NCBI RefSeq assembly: GCF_030518215.1
Contig: NZ_JAULRT010000032.1
Span: 186,001-250,000 of the forward strand
DNA: 64,000 bases
Origin: Gilvimarinus algae
GTDB taxonomy: Bacteria; Pseudomonadota; Gammaproteobacteria; Pseudomonadales; Cellvibrionaceae
Direction: 5' to 3'
The position numbers were made by a program, and so were the translations under genes. The notes below the pieces were generated by a model. The model saw only the letters and a program-made list of their open reading frames with translations, ran no database searches and had not been told where the DNA came from. The stretch's first letter is position 1; the number at the start of each line of letters is the position of its first letter. This document shows, one piece after another, positions 35,405 through 44,750 of this stretch.

Positions 35405-35937
35405 CATTATCCATGACGCAACCCGCTGACGTGAAAGTGGCGTTGATAGTCGGTTGCGGCTACGACAACGCCATTGGTAAGGGCAATGCGATGCCCTGGC
35501 ACTTGCCTGCCGATTTACAATACTTTAAGTGCACCACGCTGGGTAAGCCCATTATCATGGGCCGCAAAACCTATGAGTCGATTGGCCGCCCCCTGCCGGG
35601 CAGGCTCAATCTTGTGGTGAGCCGGAGCGGTGACTGGCAGGCGCCCGAGGGCGTTATCCAGGCGTCGAGCCTGGAGCAGGCCATTGACATCGCCCGTGAG
35701 CAGCGGCCGGACGAGGTGATGATTGCCGGCGGTGAGCAGATCTATCGCGCCGCCCTGGGGCTGGCGGACAAAATCTATAAAACTGAAATTGATGTGGCAG
35801 TAGAGGGGGCTGATGCCTTTTTTCCCGAGCTGCCCGAAAGCGAATGGCGGGAAATATCCCGGCAGCAAGGTGATGCGGAGGCTCCACTGTCTCACCGGTT
35901 TTTGATACTGGAGCGTGTTACTGACGCCAAATCTTAA
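35401..35937 (+). CDS. folA: Dihydrofolate reductase
   Basis: This 178-residue enzyme shows [20 protein letters not shown] (NADPH/folate site), [18 protein letters not shown] and [10 protein letters not shown]. It reduces dihydrofolate to tetrahydrofolate after thyA action. The ATG overlaps the thyA stop (ATGA); a second ATG at 35413 would remove four residues. An imperfect inverted repeat spans its stop codon. Confidence 0.95.
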   Translation: MTLSMTQPADVKVALIVGCGYDNAIGKGNAMPWHLPADLQYFKCTTLGKPIIMGRKTYESIGRPLPGRLNLVVSRSGDWQAPEGVIQASSLEQAIDIAREQRPDEVMIAGGEQIYRAALGLADKIYKTEIDVAVEGADAFFPELPESEWREISRQQGDAEAPLSHRFLILERVTDAKS

Positions 35938-35960
35938 TAATGATTTTGTATAAGATTGGC
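35926..35960. other. Inverted repeat over the folA stop codon
   Basis: GCCAAATCTTA (35926-35936) and TAAGATTGGC (35951-35960) pair over ten bases with one bulged A. No T-run follows, so it is a weak terminator or mRNA-end hairpin at best. Confidence 0.35.
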
Positions 35961-36080
35961 GGATTTAGCTACCTTGTGTGGGTTAATATTTGATCTTGTG
36001 TTACCGGCTAACTGTGATGGTGCGGCAAAGTGTTACCTTCATGATACCGAAATACACAGGCACAATGGCTTTTGGATAAA

Positions 36081-36142
36081 GCATTGAATGTGGAGGAACC
36101 CTCTTATTACAATGCTGCGTTCTTAGCTGCCTCGAAAGAGGC
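36081..36142 (+). promoter_or_regulatory. Structured 5' leader of the TonB operon
   Basis: GCATTG (36081-36086) pairs with CAATGC (36110-36115), enclosing GAGG/CCTC. A second hairpin follows: GCCTC, a GAAA tetraloop and GAGGC (36129-36142). Both lie in the 275-bp gap 35938-36212 upstream of the DUF3450 gene. They resemble mRNA leader structures. No recognised riboswitch class is evident, and I see no clear promoter hexamers in the gap. Confidence 0.4.
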
Positions 36143-36212
36143 TCAGTGGATATGCGTCTGTGGCAGCTGTCTGTCGCACAAACCTGATTGAAGCACCCGA
36201 GTTGGGGGAAAT

Positions 36213-36995
36213 ATGAAAAAGCAGCGAATGAAAGCCGTGGCTCTGACCACTGTGCTTTCTGCCGGCGCGCTCATGGGAAGCGCTGCCATGGCAGATCAAA
36301 CCCTGGACCAGATTCTCCAGGTAAGCCAGGCCAAAACTACCTTGGCTCAGGATTCTCAGCAGCGGATTGATCGTCTGGCTCAGGAAACTGAAGACCTTCT
36401 GGCCCAGTTCAAGCAGGTCAATAAGCAAATTGAAGACATGCGTCTGTACAACAGCCAACTGGAAAAGCAAATTGCCAACCAGCTGGCGGTGATCAAAGAT
36501 CTCGACGAATCCATTGAAAACGTAACGGTTATCGAGCGTCGCATTCAGCCGCTGGTACTGCGTATGCTGGATGCGCTGGAGCAGTTTGTGGAGCTGGACA
36601 AGCCTTTCAAGCTGGAAGAGCGTCTGGACCGTATCGCTATGCTGCGTAACAACCAGGAGCGTGCCGATATCTCTGTAGCGGAGAAGTTCCGTCAGGTTCT
36701 TGAAGCCTACAAAATCGAGAGTGAGTACGGCCGCTTTATCGAAGCCTATCGCGACACTCTGAACATCGGCGGTCAGGATCGTGAAGTGAACATTCTGCGC
36801 ATTGGTCGTGTTTCTCTGATGTATCAAACGACTGACACTGAGCAGTCGGGTGCCTGGGATCCGGAGCAGGCGGCATGGGTCGAGCTCGACGATTCCTATC
36901 GCAACCATATCCTCAAAGGCCTGCGCATCGCGCGCAACCAGGCCTCTAAAGACATTATGTTCGTACCTGTCCAAGCACCGGAGGCAGCGCAATGA
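36213..36995 (+). CDS. DUF3450 periplasmic protein of TonB-type operon
   Basis: This 260-residue protein has a signal peptide (cleavage near SAAMA, residues 22-27) and a coiled-coil stretch at about 45-110 rich in Gln/Glu. This is the DUF3450 family, which regularly begins operons containing ExbB, ExbD and TonB paralogues in marine gammaproteobacteria. GGGGGAA precedes the ATG. Its stop overlaps the next start as ATGA, so stoichiometric production is likely. The exact role is not known; a periplasmic helper of the motor complex is plausible. Confidence 0.88.
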   Translation: MKKQRMKAVALTTVLSAGALMGSAAMADQTLDQILQVSQAKTTLAQDSQQRIDRLAQETEDLLAQFKQVNKQIEDMRLYNSQLEKQIANQLAVIKDLDESIENVTVIERRIQPLVLRMLDALEQFVELDKPFKLEERLDRIAMLRNNQERADISVAEKFRQVLEAYKIESEYGRFIEAYRDTLNIGGQDREVNILRIGRVSLMYQTTDTEQSGAWDPEQAAWVELDDSYRNHILKGLRIARNQASKDIMFVPVQAPEAAQ

Positions 36996-38368
36996 AAATG
37001 AAGTTTGCTAAAAGCTGCCTGGTAGCAGTGGCTGCCGGCCTGATGACCACCAATATTGCCATGGCGCAAGACGACAAGGCCGCCAGCCTTGACGAGCTGC
37101 TGAACATGGTTAAAGAGTCACGCATCCAAGAAACTGCCGAGCACAAAAAGCGCGAGCAGCAATTCATGCGTGAAAAAAACAATCAGTCTTCTCTGCTGAA
37201 GCAGGCTCAGGACACTCTGGCCTCTGAAGAGCGCCGCTCTGAGCGTCTGGAGCAGACTCACGCTGACCAGGAACTGGAAGTTGAAGCCAAGCGCAAGCAG
37301 TTCAACGAGCGTCTCGGTTCTCTGCGTGAACTTTTCGGTCACCTGACCTCTACCGCTGGCGACCTGCGCGCCACCCTGAGCACTTCCTTGATCTCTGCTC
37401 AGTACCCGAATCGCGGTGAGTTCCTGACCGGTTTGATCGACAAGATGAACAGCAACACCCGTCTGCCTTCTATCGAAGAAATCGAGCGCCTGTGGTACGA
37501 GCAGCAGCGCCAGATGGTTGAGAGCGGTAAAGTGGTGAAGTTCAACGGTACCGTGATCAAGCCCAACGGCGACAAAGTGGACCAGGAAGTGGTTCGTATC
37601 GGTTCCTATAACCTGGTTTCCGACGGCAAGTACCTGAACTACATCCCCGATGGCTACAAGATGGAAGAGCTGACTCGTCAGCCCGACGCCTTCCTGAGCT
37701 CTGCAGAAGAGCTGCAAGGCGCCTCTGGTGGTCTTGTGGGTATCGGTCTTGACCCCACTGGCCCTACTGGCGGCACTCTGCTGAGCGCGCTGATCGACAG
37801 CCCCACCTGGGAAGAGCGCTGGCACCAAGGTGGTGGTGTAGGTTACGCCATTACTGTGGTTGGTATCATCGGTCTGATCATTGGCCTGTGGCGCATCATT
37901 TACCTGACTATGGTCAACGCCAAGGTGAACAGCCAGCTGAAGTCTGAAAAGGCCAACACCAACAACCCTCTGGGTCGCGTGCTGAAAGTGGCTGAAGACA
38001 ACCCGAACGTCGATGGTGAAACTCTGGAGCTCAAGCTTGAAGAGGCCGTGCTGAAAGAGCGTCCCGCCATTGAAAGTGGCTTGGCGATCCTGAAGATTAT
38101 TGCCGCTGTCGCGCCGCTGATGGGTCTGTTGGGTACCGTGGTCGGTATGATTCTGACCTTCCAGGCGATTACCATCTTTGGTGCGGGTGACCCGAAAAAT
38201 ATGGCGAGCGGTATCTCCTCAGCCTTGATTACCACCGTACTGGGTCTGGTTGTGGCTATCCCAACCGTGTTGCTGCACACCATTGTTAATGGTCGTGCCA
38301 AGCGCGTTATCCACATCCTCGAAGAACAGGCGGCGGGCATTATTGCCGAGAACGCCGAGCGTAAGTAG
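36992..38368 (+). CDS. TtpC-like large MotA/TolQ/ExbB proton-channel protein
   Basis: This 458-residue protein has a signal peptide (residues 1-25). A long periplasmic, coiled-coil-rich region covers about 30-275. The ExbB-type core follows, with spans at about 285-310, 365-390 and 408-430 (GYAITVVGIIGLIIGLW; APLMGLLGTVVGMI; ALITTVLGLVVAIPTVL). This double architecture matches TtpC, the extra component of Vibrio TonB2 systems. It should help convert proton flow into force on TonB. Confidence 0.88.
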   Translation: MKMKFAKSCLVAVAAGLMTTNIAMAQDDKAASLDELLNMVKESRIQETAEHKKREQQFMREKNNQSSLLKQAQDTLASEERRSERLEQTHADQELEVEAKRKQFNERLGSLRELFGHLTSTAGDLRATLSTSLISAQYPNRGEFLTGLIDKMNSNTRLPSIEEIERLWYEQQRQMVESGKVVKFNGTVIKPNGDKVDQEVVRIGSYNLVSDGKYLNYIPDGYKMEELTRQPDAFLSSAEELQGASGGLVGIGLDPTGPTGGTLLSALIDSPTWEERWHQGGGVGYAITVVGIIGLIIGLWRIIYLTMVNAKVNSQLKSEKANTNNPLGRVLKVAEDNPNVDGETLELKLEEAVLKERPAIESGLAILKIIAAVAPLMGLLGTVVGMILTFQAITIFGAGDPKNMASGISSALITTVLGLVVAIPTVLLHTIVNGRAKRVIHILEEQAAGIIAENAERK

Positions 38369-38378
38369 GAGATAGAGC

Positions 38379-38906
38379 ATGCTGGCATTAATGGAAGCAA
38401 TCGCAGCCATTAAAGCCTTTTTGGATCAGGGCGGTACCGTACTTGTATGGATTGCCGTCCTAACCTTTGTCATGTGGACCCTGATTTTCGAGCGGGTGTG
38501 GTATTTCAAAGGCGGTCTGAAAGGCGATGTACAAGAGGCCTTGGACGCCTGGGAGTCGCGCGCTGAGCGCAAGTCCTGGAATGCACACCAAGTTCGTCAC
38601 GCACTGATTTCCCGGGTTGAGCAGAAGGTCAACACCAATATGGACATGATCGCCACTATGGTGAGCTTGTGTCCGCTGCTCGGCCTGCTGGGTACCGTTA
38701 CCGGTATGATTGAAGTGTTTAACGTGCTGGCGATGACAGGCGGTGGTGATGCCAAGCAAATGGCTGGCGGTGTCTCCAAAGCGACAATCCCGACAATGGC
38801 GGGCATGGTTGCGGCACTGTCTGGTGTATTTGCGAATACGTATCTGACCCGTACGGCCAGTCGCGAGAATCAGTTGTTTGCCGACCACTTGACGATGGAT
38901 CACTAA
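38379..38906 (+). CDS. ExbB-type proton-channel subunit
   Basis: This 175-residue MotA/TolQ/ExbB family protein has three spans. The first is VWIAVLTFVMWTLIFERVWYF; the family-typical LCPLLGLLGTVTGMIEVFNVLA and KATIPTMAGMVAALSGVFA follow. It is the core ExbB of this system and lies ten bases after the TtpC-like gene. It is the paralogue without the periplasmic extension. Confidence 0.92.
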   Translation: MLALMEAIAAIKAFLDQGGTVLVWIAVLTFVMWTLIFERVWYFKGGLKGDVQEALDAWESRAERKSWNAHQVRHALISRVEQKVNTNMDMIATMVSLCPLLGLLGTVTGMIEVFNVLAMTGGGDAKQMAGGVSKATIPTMAGMVAALSGVFANTYLTRTASRENQLFADHLTMDH

Positions 38907-38945
38907 GGCTGGCACGACGTACCAACCAGTAATAAGAGAATTGCC

Positions 38946-39350
38946 ATGAGCAGTAGAAACGAATCTGAAGACGATCAGACCGGGGCAATCGACCTGACTC
39001 CCATGCTCGATGTGGTATTCATCATGTTGATCTTCTTCATTGTGACTGCCACGTTCATTAAAGAGACCGGGGTAGAAGTGACTCGGCCGGAAGCAACCAC
39101 TGCTGACGAAAAGAAAAACGCCAGTATTTTGATTGCAATCACCGATAACGATGAAATCTGGATCGACAAGAATCAGGTGGATCCCCGTGGGGTGCGGGCG
39201 CAGATAGAGCGTCTGCTTGCTGAAAATCCAAACGGCACTGTTGTTATTCAGGCGGATGCGGAAGCTAACGTAAAACTGTTAGCTGAAGTGGCCGATACCG
39301 CTCGTCAATTGAGTGTGAGTAACGTTGCTGTTTCAACAGTTAAGAATTAG
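38946..39350 (+). CDS. ExbD-type biopolymer transport protein
   Basis: This 134-residue protein has one membrane span. The functional aspartate is in LTPMLDVVFIMLIFF near residue 22, and a periplasmic ExbD/TolR domain follows. It forms the proton path with ExbB. AAGAGAATTGCC precedes the ATG, giving a fair ribosome binding site. Confidence 0.93.
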   Translation: MSSRNESEDDQTGAIDLTPMLDVVFIMLIFFIVTATFIKETGVEVTRPEATTADEKKNASILIAITDNDEIWIDKNQVDPRGVRAQIERLLAENPNGTVVIQADAEANVKLLAEVADTARQLSVSNVAVSTVKN

Positions 39351-39356
39351 GCCGCT

Positions 39357-39977
39357 ATGAAACTTGCAAGAGTACTAATTGCTGTCGTGTTGGCGGTGGC
39401 TACCACCTTCGGTCTTCTGTTGCTGATGCAGACGTTGATTAACTCCGACCTGGAAGCCGATCAGCAGGAAGAAATCGTCCGTATTGACGATATTCACATG
39501 CCAGAAATGGAGATCGAGACCCGCTACGAGACAGCCAAGCCGGATAAACCTGAAACCCCGGATGTGCCACCGCCGGATATTCCGGAGCCGGATTTTGAAG
39601 CGCCGGATGTCAACCCCGAAGGTCTGAACATGCAGGCGCCAAGCCTGGGTAGTGATATTCAGATCAGCACCTCGGGTATCGGCGGCGACGGCGAATATCT
39701 GCCTATCGTTAAGGTCGCCCCGCAGTATCCGCGTCGTGCCGCTCAGCGTGGTATCGAGGGCTTTGTAACGGTTGAGTTCACAGTAACCATCAATGGTTCG
39801 ACCAAAGATGTTGAAGTGATTGAGGCTATTACCAAAGACGGTGATCCGACCACCATGTTTAACAGTGCAGCCATACGTGCGGCTGAGAAGTTTAAGTACA
39901 AGCCCCGTGTCGTTGATGGCACGCCCATTGAAGTGCCGGGCGTTCGCAACCGCTTTGTATTTGAACTGGCGCAATAA
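39357..39977 (+). CDS. TonB energy transducer
   Basis: This 206-residue protein has an N-terminal span (residues 5-27), a Pro/Glu/Asp-rich spacer (about 55-100) and a C-terminal TonB domain with PQYPRRAAQRGIEGFVTVEF. The spacer is acidic rather than Lys-Pro rich. It spans the periplasm to energise outer-membrane receptors. It lies six bases after exbD. Confidence 0.93.
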   Translation: MKLARVLIAVVLAVATTFGLLLLMQTLINSDLEADQQEEIVRIDDIHMPEMEIETRYETAKPDKPETPDVPPPDIPEPDFEAPDVNPEGLNMQAPSLGSDIQISTSGIGGDGEYLPIVKVAPQYPRRAAQRGIEGFVTVEFTVTINGSTKDVEVIEAITKDGDPTTMFNSAAIRAAEKFKYKPRVVDGTPIEVPGVRNRFVFELAQ

Positions 39978-39989
39978 AAGGTGATGAGC

Positions 39990-41357
39990 ATGAAGAAGTT
40001 AACATCGACCGTTTCAGCCACCTTGCATAAAGCCGTCACTGTTGCCTTGTTTGCGGTAGTGCCTATGCTGTCTCTGGATGTTCTGGCGCTGGACGTTAAG
40101 CCGTCCAGTGCTAAGCCTCTGCAGCCGGCAGCGCAAAAACCGGATCCGCGCCGCTTGCCAGGCCTGTCACAGAGCTTTATCAAGGATTTTCAGGAAGTCT
40201 CTGAAACACTTGAGCCTACCGAAGAGGCCCTGGCTGAAGGTGCCAAGCCCAACCCCCAGCGCGCTAAGCAACTGGCGGACGAGCTTTCCAAAGACATGGA
40301 AGAGCTGAACCCTTACGAGAAGGTCATGCTCTACCAACTGTACGGGCAGATTTACTTTGAAGAAGAAAACATTCCCAAAACGATTGAAACGTTTGAGAAT
40401 ATTCTGAAGCAAAGTCCCAATTTGCCTGTGGGTATGGAAGCCCAGTACACCTATATTCTGGCGCAGCTTTATGCGCAAGAAGAGCAAGAGAAGAAAGCGG
40501 TTCAGTTTCTGGAGCGCTGGGCGAAGATGACGACGCTGATTTCATCTAACCAGTATTCTCAGATTGCTCAGGTGTATTACGGTGCCGACGATAACGAGAA
40601 AGCGCTGGCCAATATGCTCGAAGCCATTCGCTTGAATGAAGCGGAAGGCAAAATCCCTAAAGAGGATTGGCTGGGTTTCTTGCGCGCGCTCTACTTCTTT
40701 AAAGAAGATTACAACTCGACGCTCAGTGTGGTTCAGGCGCTCGTACGTCACTACCCCAAAATGAACTACTGGGGTCAGATGGCGAGTCTTTACTACGAGC
40801 TGGGCCGCCTGGAGGACTACTACCGTACTCTGGACTCCATGTACGTTATGGGTGGTCTGAAGAAGGAAAACGAGCTCAAGAGTTTGGCAGGTCACTTTAT
40901 CGAAAACGAGGCGCCTTACAAGGCGGCCAAGGTTTTGGATAAAGGTGTGAACGAGGACAAAATCGTCAAGCCCACGGCTCAGAACCTTGAATTGTTGGCC
41001 AACTCGTGGCGTTTGGCGCAAGAGACCGACAAGGCCTTGGTTGAGATGAAGCGCGCTGCTGCCAAGTCTGAAGACGGTGATCTCTACTTTAACCTCGCGC
41101 GCTTGTTGTTCGCTCGTGACGAATATGATGCAGCGGTCACCGCTGCCAGCAATGCGCTGCAAAAAGGCGGCTTGAGCCGTCCGGATTCAGTGCACCTGAC
41201 CATCGGTCAGGCAGAGCTGGCGCGTGGCAATTTCGATGAGGCGATAGACGCCTTTAAGAAAGCCTCGCGGGACAAACGCAGCCAGAAATTTGCCTCGCAG
41301 TGGATCAGCTACACCGAGAATGAGAAGAAGCGGCAGGACGCCCTGAAAGACGGCTAA
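39990..41357 (+). CDS. TPR-repeat protein of TonB operon
   Basis: This 455-residue protein starts at ATG 39990, chosen for spacing to AAAGG; GTG 39981 and ATG 39984 are in frame. A signal peptide is present (LDVLALD near residue 30). Alpha-helical TPR units run from about 100 to 440, for example NIPKTIETFENILKQSPNL, SQIAQVYYGADDNEKALANMLEAIRLN and SVHLTIGQAELARGNFDEAIDAFKKA. The final gene of such TonB operons is often a TPR protein with an unknown scaffold role. A strong terminator follows it. Confidence 0.88.
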   Translation: MKKLTSTVSATLHKAVTVALFAVVPMLSLDVLALDVKPSSAKPLQPAAQKPDPRRLPGLSQSFIKDFQEVSETLEPTEEALAEGAKPNPQRAKQLADELSKDMEELNPYEKVMLYQLYGQIYFEEENIPKTIETFENILKQSPNLPVGMEAQYTYILAQLYAQEEQEKKAVQFLERWAKMTTLISSNQYSQIAQVYYGADDNEKALANMLEAIRLNEAEGKIPKEDWLGFLRALYFFKEDYNSTLSVVQALVRHYPKMNYWGQMASLYYELGRLEDYYRTLDSMYVMGGLKKENELKSLAGHFIENEAPYKAAKVLDKGVNEDKIVKPTAQNLELLANSWRLAQETDKALVEMKRAAAKSEDGDLYFNLARLLFARDEYDAAVTAASNALQKGGLSRPDSVHLTIGQAELARGNFDEAIDAFKKASRDKRSQKFASQWISYTENEKKRQDALKDG

Positions 41358-41373
41358 TCTGACCTTTTTCGAA

Positions 41374-41413
41374 ACTCACAAAAAAACCGGCAAATGCCGG
41401 TTTTTTTGTGAGT
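41374..41413. terminator. Strong bidirectional terminator
   Basis: An 18-bp perfect stem (ACTCACAAAAAAACCGGC with its complement) encloses AAAT. The A- and T-runs make it functional in both directions, serving the TonB operon and the convergent ilvD gene. Confidence 0.93.
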
Positions 41414-41463
41414 GCTTGCTTATGGAGCGCGGCCAAGTCGTATGAGCTTGGCCACTTGGCGGT

Positions 41464-43305
41464 TTAATCCAGCTGGCTTAAGTCTCTGACTGCGCCTTTG
41501 TCTGCACTGGTGGCGAGCTTGGCGTAAGCCTTAAGCGACGCGCTGACCCGGCGCGGCCGGACTTCGACGGGTTTCCATGGGTTTTCTCTGGCCTGCATTT
41601 TCTCGCGCCGCTCTTGCAGTTCTTTGTTGCTCAATTGCACATTGATGGAGCGATTGGGGATGTCGATGCGGATGATATCGCCGGTCTCTACCAGGGCAAT
41701 AGCACCGCCAGCGGCGGCTTCGGGAGAGGCGTGGCCGATGGATAATCCTGAGGTGCCGCCGGAGAAGCGGCCGTCGGTTAACAGGGCGCAGGCCTTCCCC
41801 AGGCCCTTAGATTTAAGGTAGCTAGTGGGGTAGAGCATCTCTTGCATACCCGGGCCGCCTCGCGGTCCTTCATAGCGAATGATGACCACGTCGCCGGCCT
41901 TTACCTTGCCCTCAAGAATATTCTTTACGGCCGATTCCTGGCTCTCGACGACATGGGCCGGCCCTTCAAACACGAGTATTGAATCGTCCACACCCGCGGT
42001 CTTTACGACGCAGCCATCTTCGGCGATGTTGCCGTAGAGCACCGCGAGTCCGCCTTCGGTGGAAAAGGCGTGGTCGATATGGCGAATACAGCCGGTTTCA
42101 CGATCGCCATCAAGGCTGGGCCAGCGCGCCGCCTGACTAAAGGCCACCTGCGTTGGAACGCCGCCGGGACCGGCCTTAAAGAACTCGACCACTTCAGGGC
42201 TGGGCTCGCGCATGATGTCCCAGGTATCGAGTGCTTCTTTCATGGTGTCGCTGTGCACCGTGGGCACCGAGGTATCGAGAACGCCAGCGCGATCCAGCTC
42301 GCCGAGAATGCCCATAATGCCGCCCGCGCGATGGACATCTTCAATGTGGTACTTCTGAGTATTGGGCGCTACTTTACACAGTTGCGGGACCTCGCGTGAT
42401 ATGCGGTCGATGTCGGCCATACCGAAGTCCAGCTCTGCCTCTTGGGCCGCTGCGAGCAAGTGCAAAATAGTGTTGGTAGAGCCGCCCATGGCGATATCCA
42501 ACGCCATGGCGTTACCGAAAGCTTTTTTGCTGCCAATGGCCCGTGGCAGCAGGTGCTCTTCTTCGCCTTCGTAGTAGCGTTTGGCCAACTCGACAATACG
42601 GTGGCCCGCTTGCTTAAACAATTTTTCACGGTCGGCGTGGGTCGCCACAATGGTGCCGTTGCCCGGCAGAGACAAGCCCAGGGCCTCGGTCAGGCAGTTC
42701 ATCGAGTTGGCCGTGAACATGCCTGAACAGCTGCCACAGGTCGGGCAGGCGCTGCGCTCCACCTCGGTAAGTGTTTCATCGTCGACACTGTCGTCTGCGG
42801 CCATCACCATGGCATCAATCAGATCGAGGCCGTGATCGAGCAACTTGGTTTTGCCGGCTTCCATGGGGCCGCCGGAGACAAAAATAGCCGGGATATTCAG
42901 GCGCATAGCCGCCATCAACATTCCGGGGGTGATTTTGTCGCAATTGGAAATGCACACCAGCGCATCGGCGCAGTGGGCGTTGACCATGTACTCCACCGAG
43001 TCGGCAATAATATCGCGCGAGGGCAGCGAGTAGAGCATGCCATCGTGGCCCATGGCGATGCCGTCGTCCACCGCAATGGTATTAAATTCTTTGGCGACGC
43101 CTCCGGCCTTTTCGACTTCACGGGCGACCAATTGGCCCATGTCTTTTAGGTGGACATGGCCGGGTACAAACTGAGTAAAAGAGTTGGCGATGGCGATGAT
43201 AGGCTTTTGAAAATCGTCGTCTTTCATGCCCGTAGCGCGCCACAGGGCGCGGGCGCCGGCCATGTTGCGACCGGCGGTAGTGGTTCTGGAACGATAGGTT
43301 GGCAT
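41464..43305 (-). CDS. ilvD: Dihydroxy-acid dehydratase
   Basis: This 613-residue Fe-S enzyme of valine/isoleucine synthesis removes water from dihydroxy-isovalerate. The N-terminus [26 protein letters not shown] is typical. Cluster cysteines are in [11 protein letters not shown] and [17 protein letters not shown]. Other blocks are [12 protein letters not shown] and [22 protein letters not shown]. It is monocistronic, with the shared terminator 50 bp downstream. Confidence 0.97.
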   Translation of the reverse strand: MPTYRSRTTTAGRNMAGARALWRATGMKDDDFQKPIIAIANSFTQFVPGHVHLKDMGQLVAREVEKAGGVAKEFNTIAVDDGIAMGHDGMLYSLPSRDIIADSVEYMVNAHCADALVCISNCDKITPGMLMAAMRLNIPAIFVSGGPMEAGKTKLLDHGLDLIDAMVMAADDSVDDETLTEVERSACPTCGSCSGMFTANSMNCLTEALGLSLPGNGTIVATHADREKLFKQAGHRIVELAKRYYEGEEEHLLPRAIGSKKAFGNAMALDIAMGGSTNTILHLLAAAQEAELDFGMADIDRISREVPQLCKVAPNTQKYHIEDVHRAGGIMGILGELDRAGVLDTSVPTVHSDTMKEALDTWDIMREPSPEVVEFFKAGPGGVPTQVAFSQAARWPSLDGDRETGCIRHIDHAFSTEGGLAVLYGNIAEDGCVVKTAGVDDSILVFEGPAHVVESQESAVKNILEGKVKAGDVVIIRYEGPRGGPGMQEMLYPTSYLKSKGLGKACALLTDGRFSGGTSGLSIGHASPEAAAGGAIALVETGDIIRIDIPNRSINVQLSNKELQERREKMQARENPWKPVEVRPRRVSASLKAYAKLATSADKGAVRDLSQLD

Positions 43306-43400
43306 AGTATCCCCGATTGCGCGGTTAAAGGCCCGGGACGCCGCCAGAGCCCAACGTTTAACCGTTAAGAATAACAGATTTCAGGGCGCATTAGGATCTC

Positions 43401-43423
43401 AAAGGCGGCAAGCTTGCGCCTTT
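43401..43423 (-). terminator. Possible hairpin terminator of argA
   Basis: AAAGGC, one bulged G, GCAAGCTTGC, then GCCTTT: an 11-bp stem just after the argA stop. The T-run is short, so termination may be weak. The rest of 43306-43430 shows nothing else clear. Confidence 0.4.
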
Positions 43424-43430
43424 GGTGGTG

Positions 43431-44750
43431 TCAGCGAATGTCCTTGAGGAACACCTTGGAGCCGCGCTTGTAGTTGTACATGGACTGGCGCTCGAGCGGC
43501 AAATCATCAATTTTGCCCGGCAAAAAACCGTGTTCGAGAAACCAGTGGGCAGTTTGAGTGGTCAGTACAAACAGCTTGCTGGTGCCGCCCTTGCGCGCCC
43601 GCTGCTCCAGCTGCTCCAGTAGCTGACTGGCGCGTCCACCTTTGCGGTACTCTGGATGAGTGGCAACGCAGGCGAGCTCTGCCACCTCGCCAAAAGGGTA
43701 GAGTGCGGCGCAAGCGATCACCGTGCCGTCTTTTTCCATAACATGAAATTTGTCAATTTCAGTTTCCAGCAGCTCCCGGGAGCGGCGCACAAGAATGCCT
43801 TGCTCTTCCAGCGGAGAGATCAACTCGAGGATGCCGCCGACGTCTTCAATGGTGGCGACGCGCAGTTGCTCGTACTGGCCCGAGTAGACCATGGTGCCCT
43901 GGCCGTCGCGGGTGAACAGCTCTCCGAGCAGAGCACCATCGGTGGTGTAATTGATCAGTTGTGCCCGCTGCACGCCCTGCAAACAGCTCAGGTAGGCGCT
44001 CTCCAGAGCCAGGTGCACCAGCTCACCGAGCGACTCCCCCCGCTCGGCGAAGTACTCCTTGCACTGGGCCAACGTAAGCTGGCGGATTAACTGTTCGTCT
44101 GTGTCATAGGCACCGTCGCTGTCGCAAAAGGCGAGCAGCTTGTCCGCTTTTAAAGCGCTGGCCACCTGGGTGGCGACATCCGCATAGGTCAGGTTGAAAA
44201 CTTCGCCAGTGGCGGAATAGCCAAGCGGTGACAGCAAGGCGATGGCCCCCGCATCTAGCGAGCGGGTCAGTTGCTGGACGTTAATCCGCCGGACCTTTCC
44301 TGTGTGCTGCAAATCGACCCCGTCCAGTACACCGTGGGGCATGGCCGAGACAAAGTTGCCGCTCAGCACCTCGATACGCGAACCGTGCATGGGTGAGTTG
44401 GGTAGCCCGGTCGATAGCGCCGCTTCCATAATGATGCGCGCCTCGCCTATGGCTTGCAGCACACTACTCAAGCTGTCCGAGTCGGTAATGCGCAGGCGTT
44501 GGTGAAACAGCGATGGCCTGCCGTCGTTTATCAGCCGCTGATCGATTTGCGGTCTTGCACCATGCACCAGCACCAACCTTACTCCGAGGCTGGCGAGCAG
44601 AGCCAGGTCGTGAATAATATTGCTGAAGTTGCTATGGCCCAGCGCTTCACCCGGCAGCATCACCACAAAGGTCTTACCCCGGTGCGCGTTGATGTAGGGC
44701 GAGGAGTGGCGAAACCACTTTACGTAGTCTTTTTGATTGCTCTCAGTCAT
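43431..44750 (-). CDS. argA: N-acetylglutamate synthase
   Basis: This 439-residue protein has an N-terminal amino-acid-kinase-like domain (about 1-285; KTFVVMLPGEAL, LVLVHGARPQIDQRL) and a C-terminal GNAT acetyltransferase (about 290-430; ATHPEYRKGGRASQLLEQL). It makes N-acetylglutamate, the first arginine precursor. The start is fixed at 44750 by the ATGA overlap with argE. It is co-transcribed with argE on the minus strand. Confidence 0.95.
   Translation of the reverse strand: MTESNQKDYVKWFRHSSPYINAHRGKTFVVMLPGEALGHSNFSNIIHDLALLASLGVRLVLVHGARPQIDQRLINDGRPSLFHQRLRITDSDSLSSVLQAIGEARIIMEAALSTGLPNSPMHGSRIEVLSGNFVSAMPHGVLDGVDLQHTGKVRRINVQQLTRSLDAGAIALLSPLGYSATGEVFNLTYADVATQVASALKADKLLAFCDSDGAYDTDEQLIRQLTLAQCKEYFAERGESLGELVHLALESAYLSCLQGVQRAQLINYTTDGALLGELFTRDGQGTMVYSGQYEQLRVATIEDVGGILELISPLEEQGILVRRSRELLETEIDKFHVMEKDGTVIACAALYPFGEVAELACVATHPEYRKGGRASQLLEQLEQRARKGGTSKLFVLTTQTAHWFLEHGFLPGKIDDLPLERQSMYNYKRGSKVFLKDIR

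Noticed and set aside
35937-35955. Fur box upstream of the TonB operon
   Set aside because: Only the first half (ATAATGAT) matches; the second half fails. At about 11 of 19 matches it is too weak to annotate as a site.
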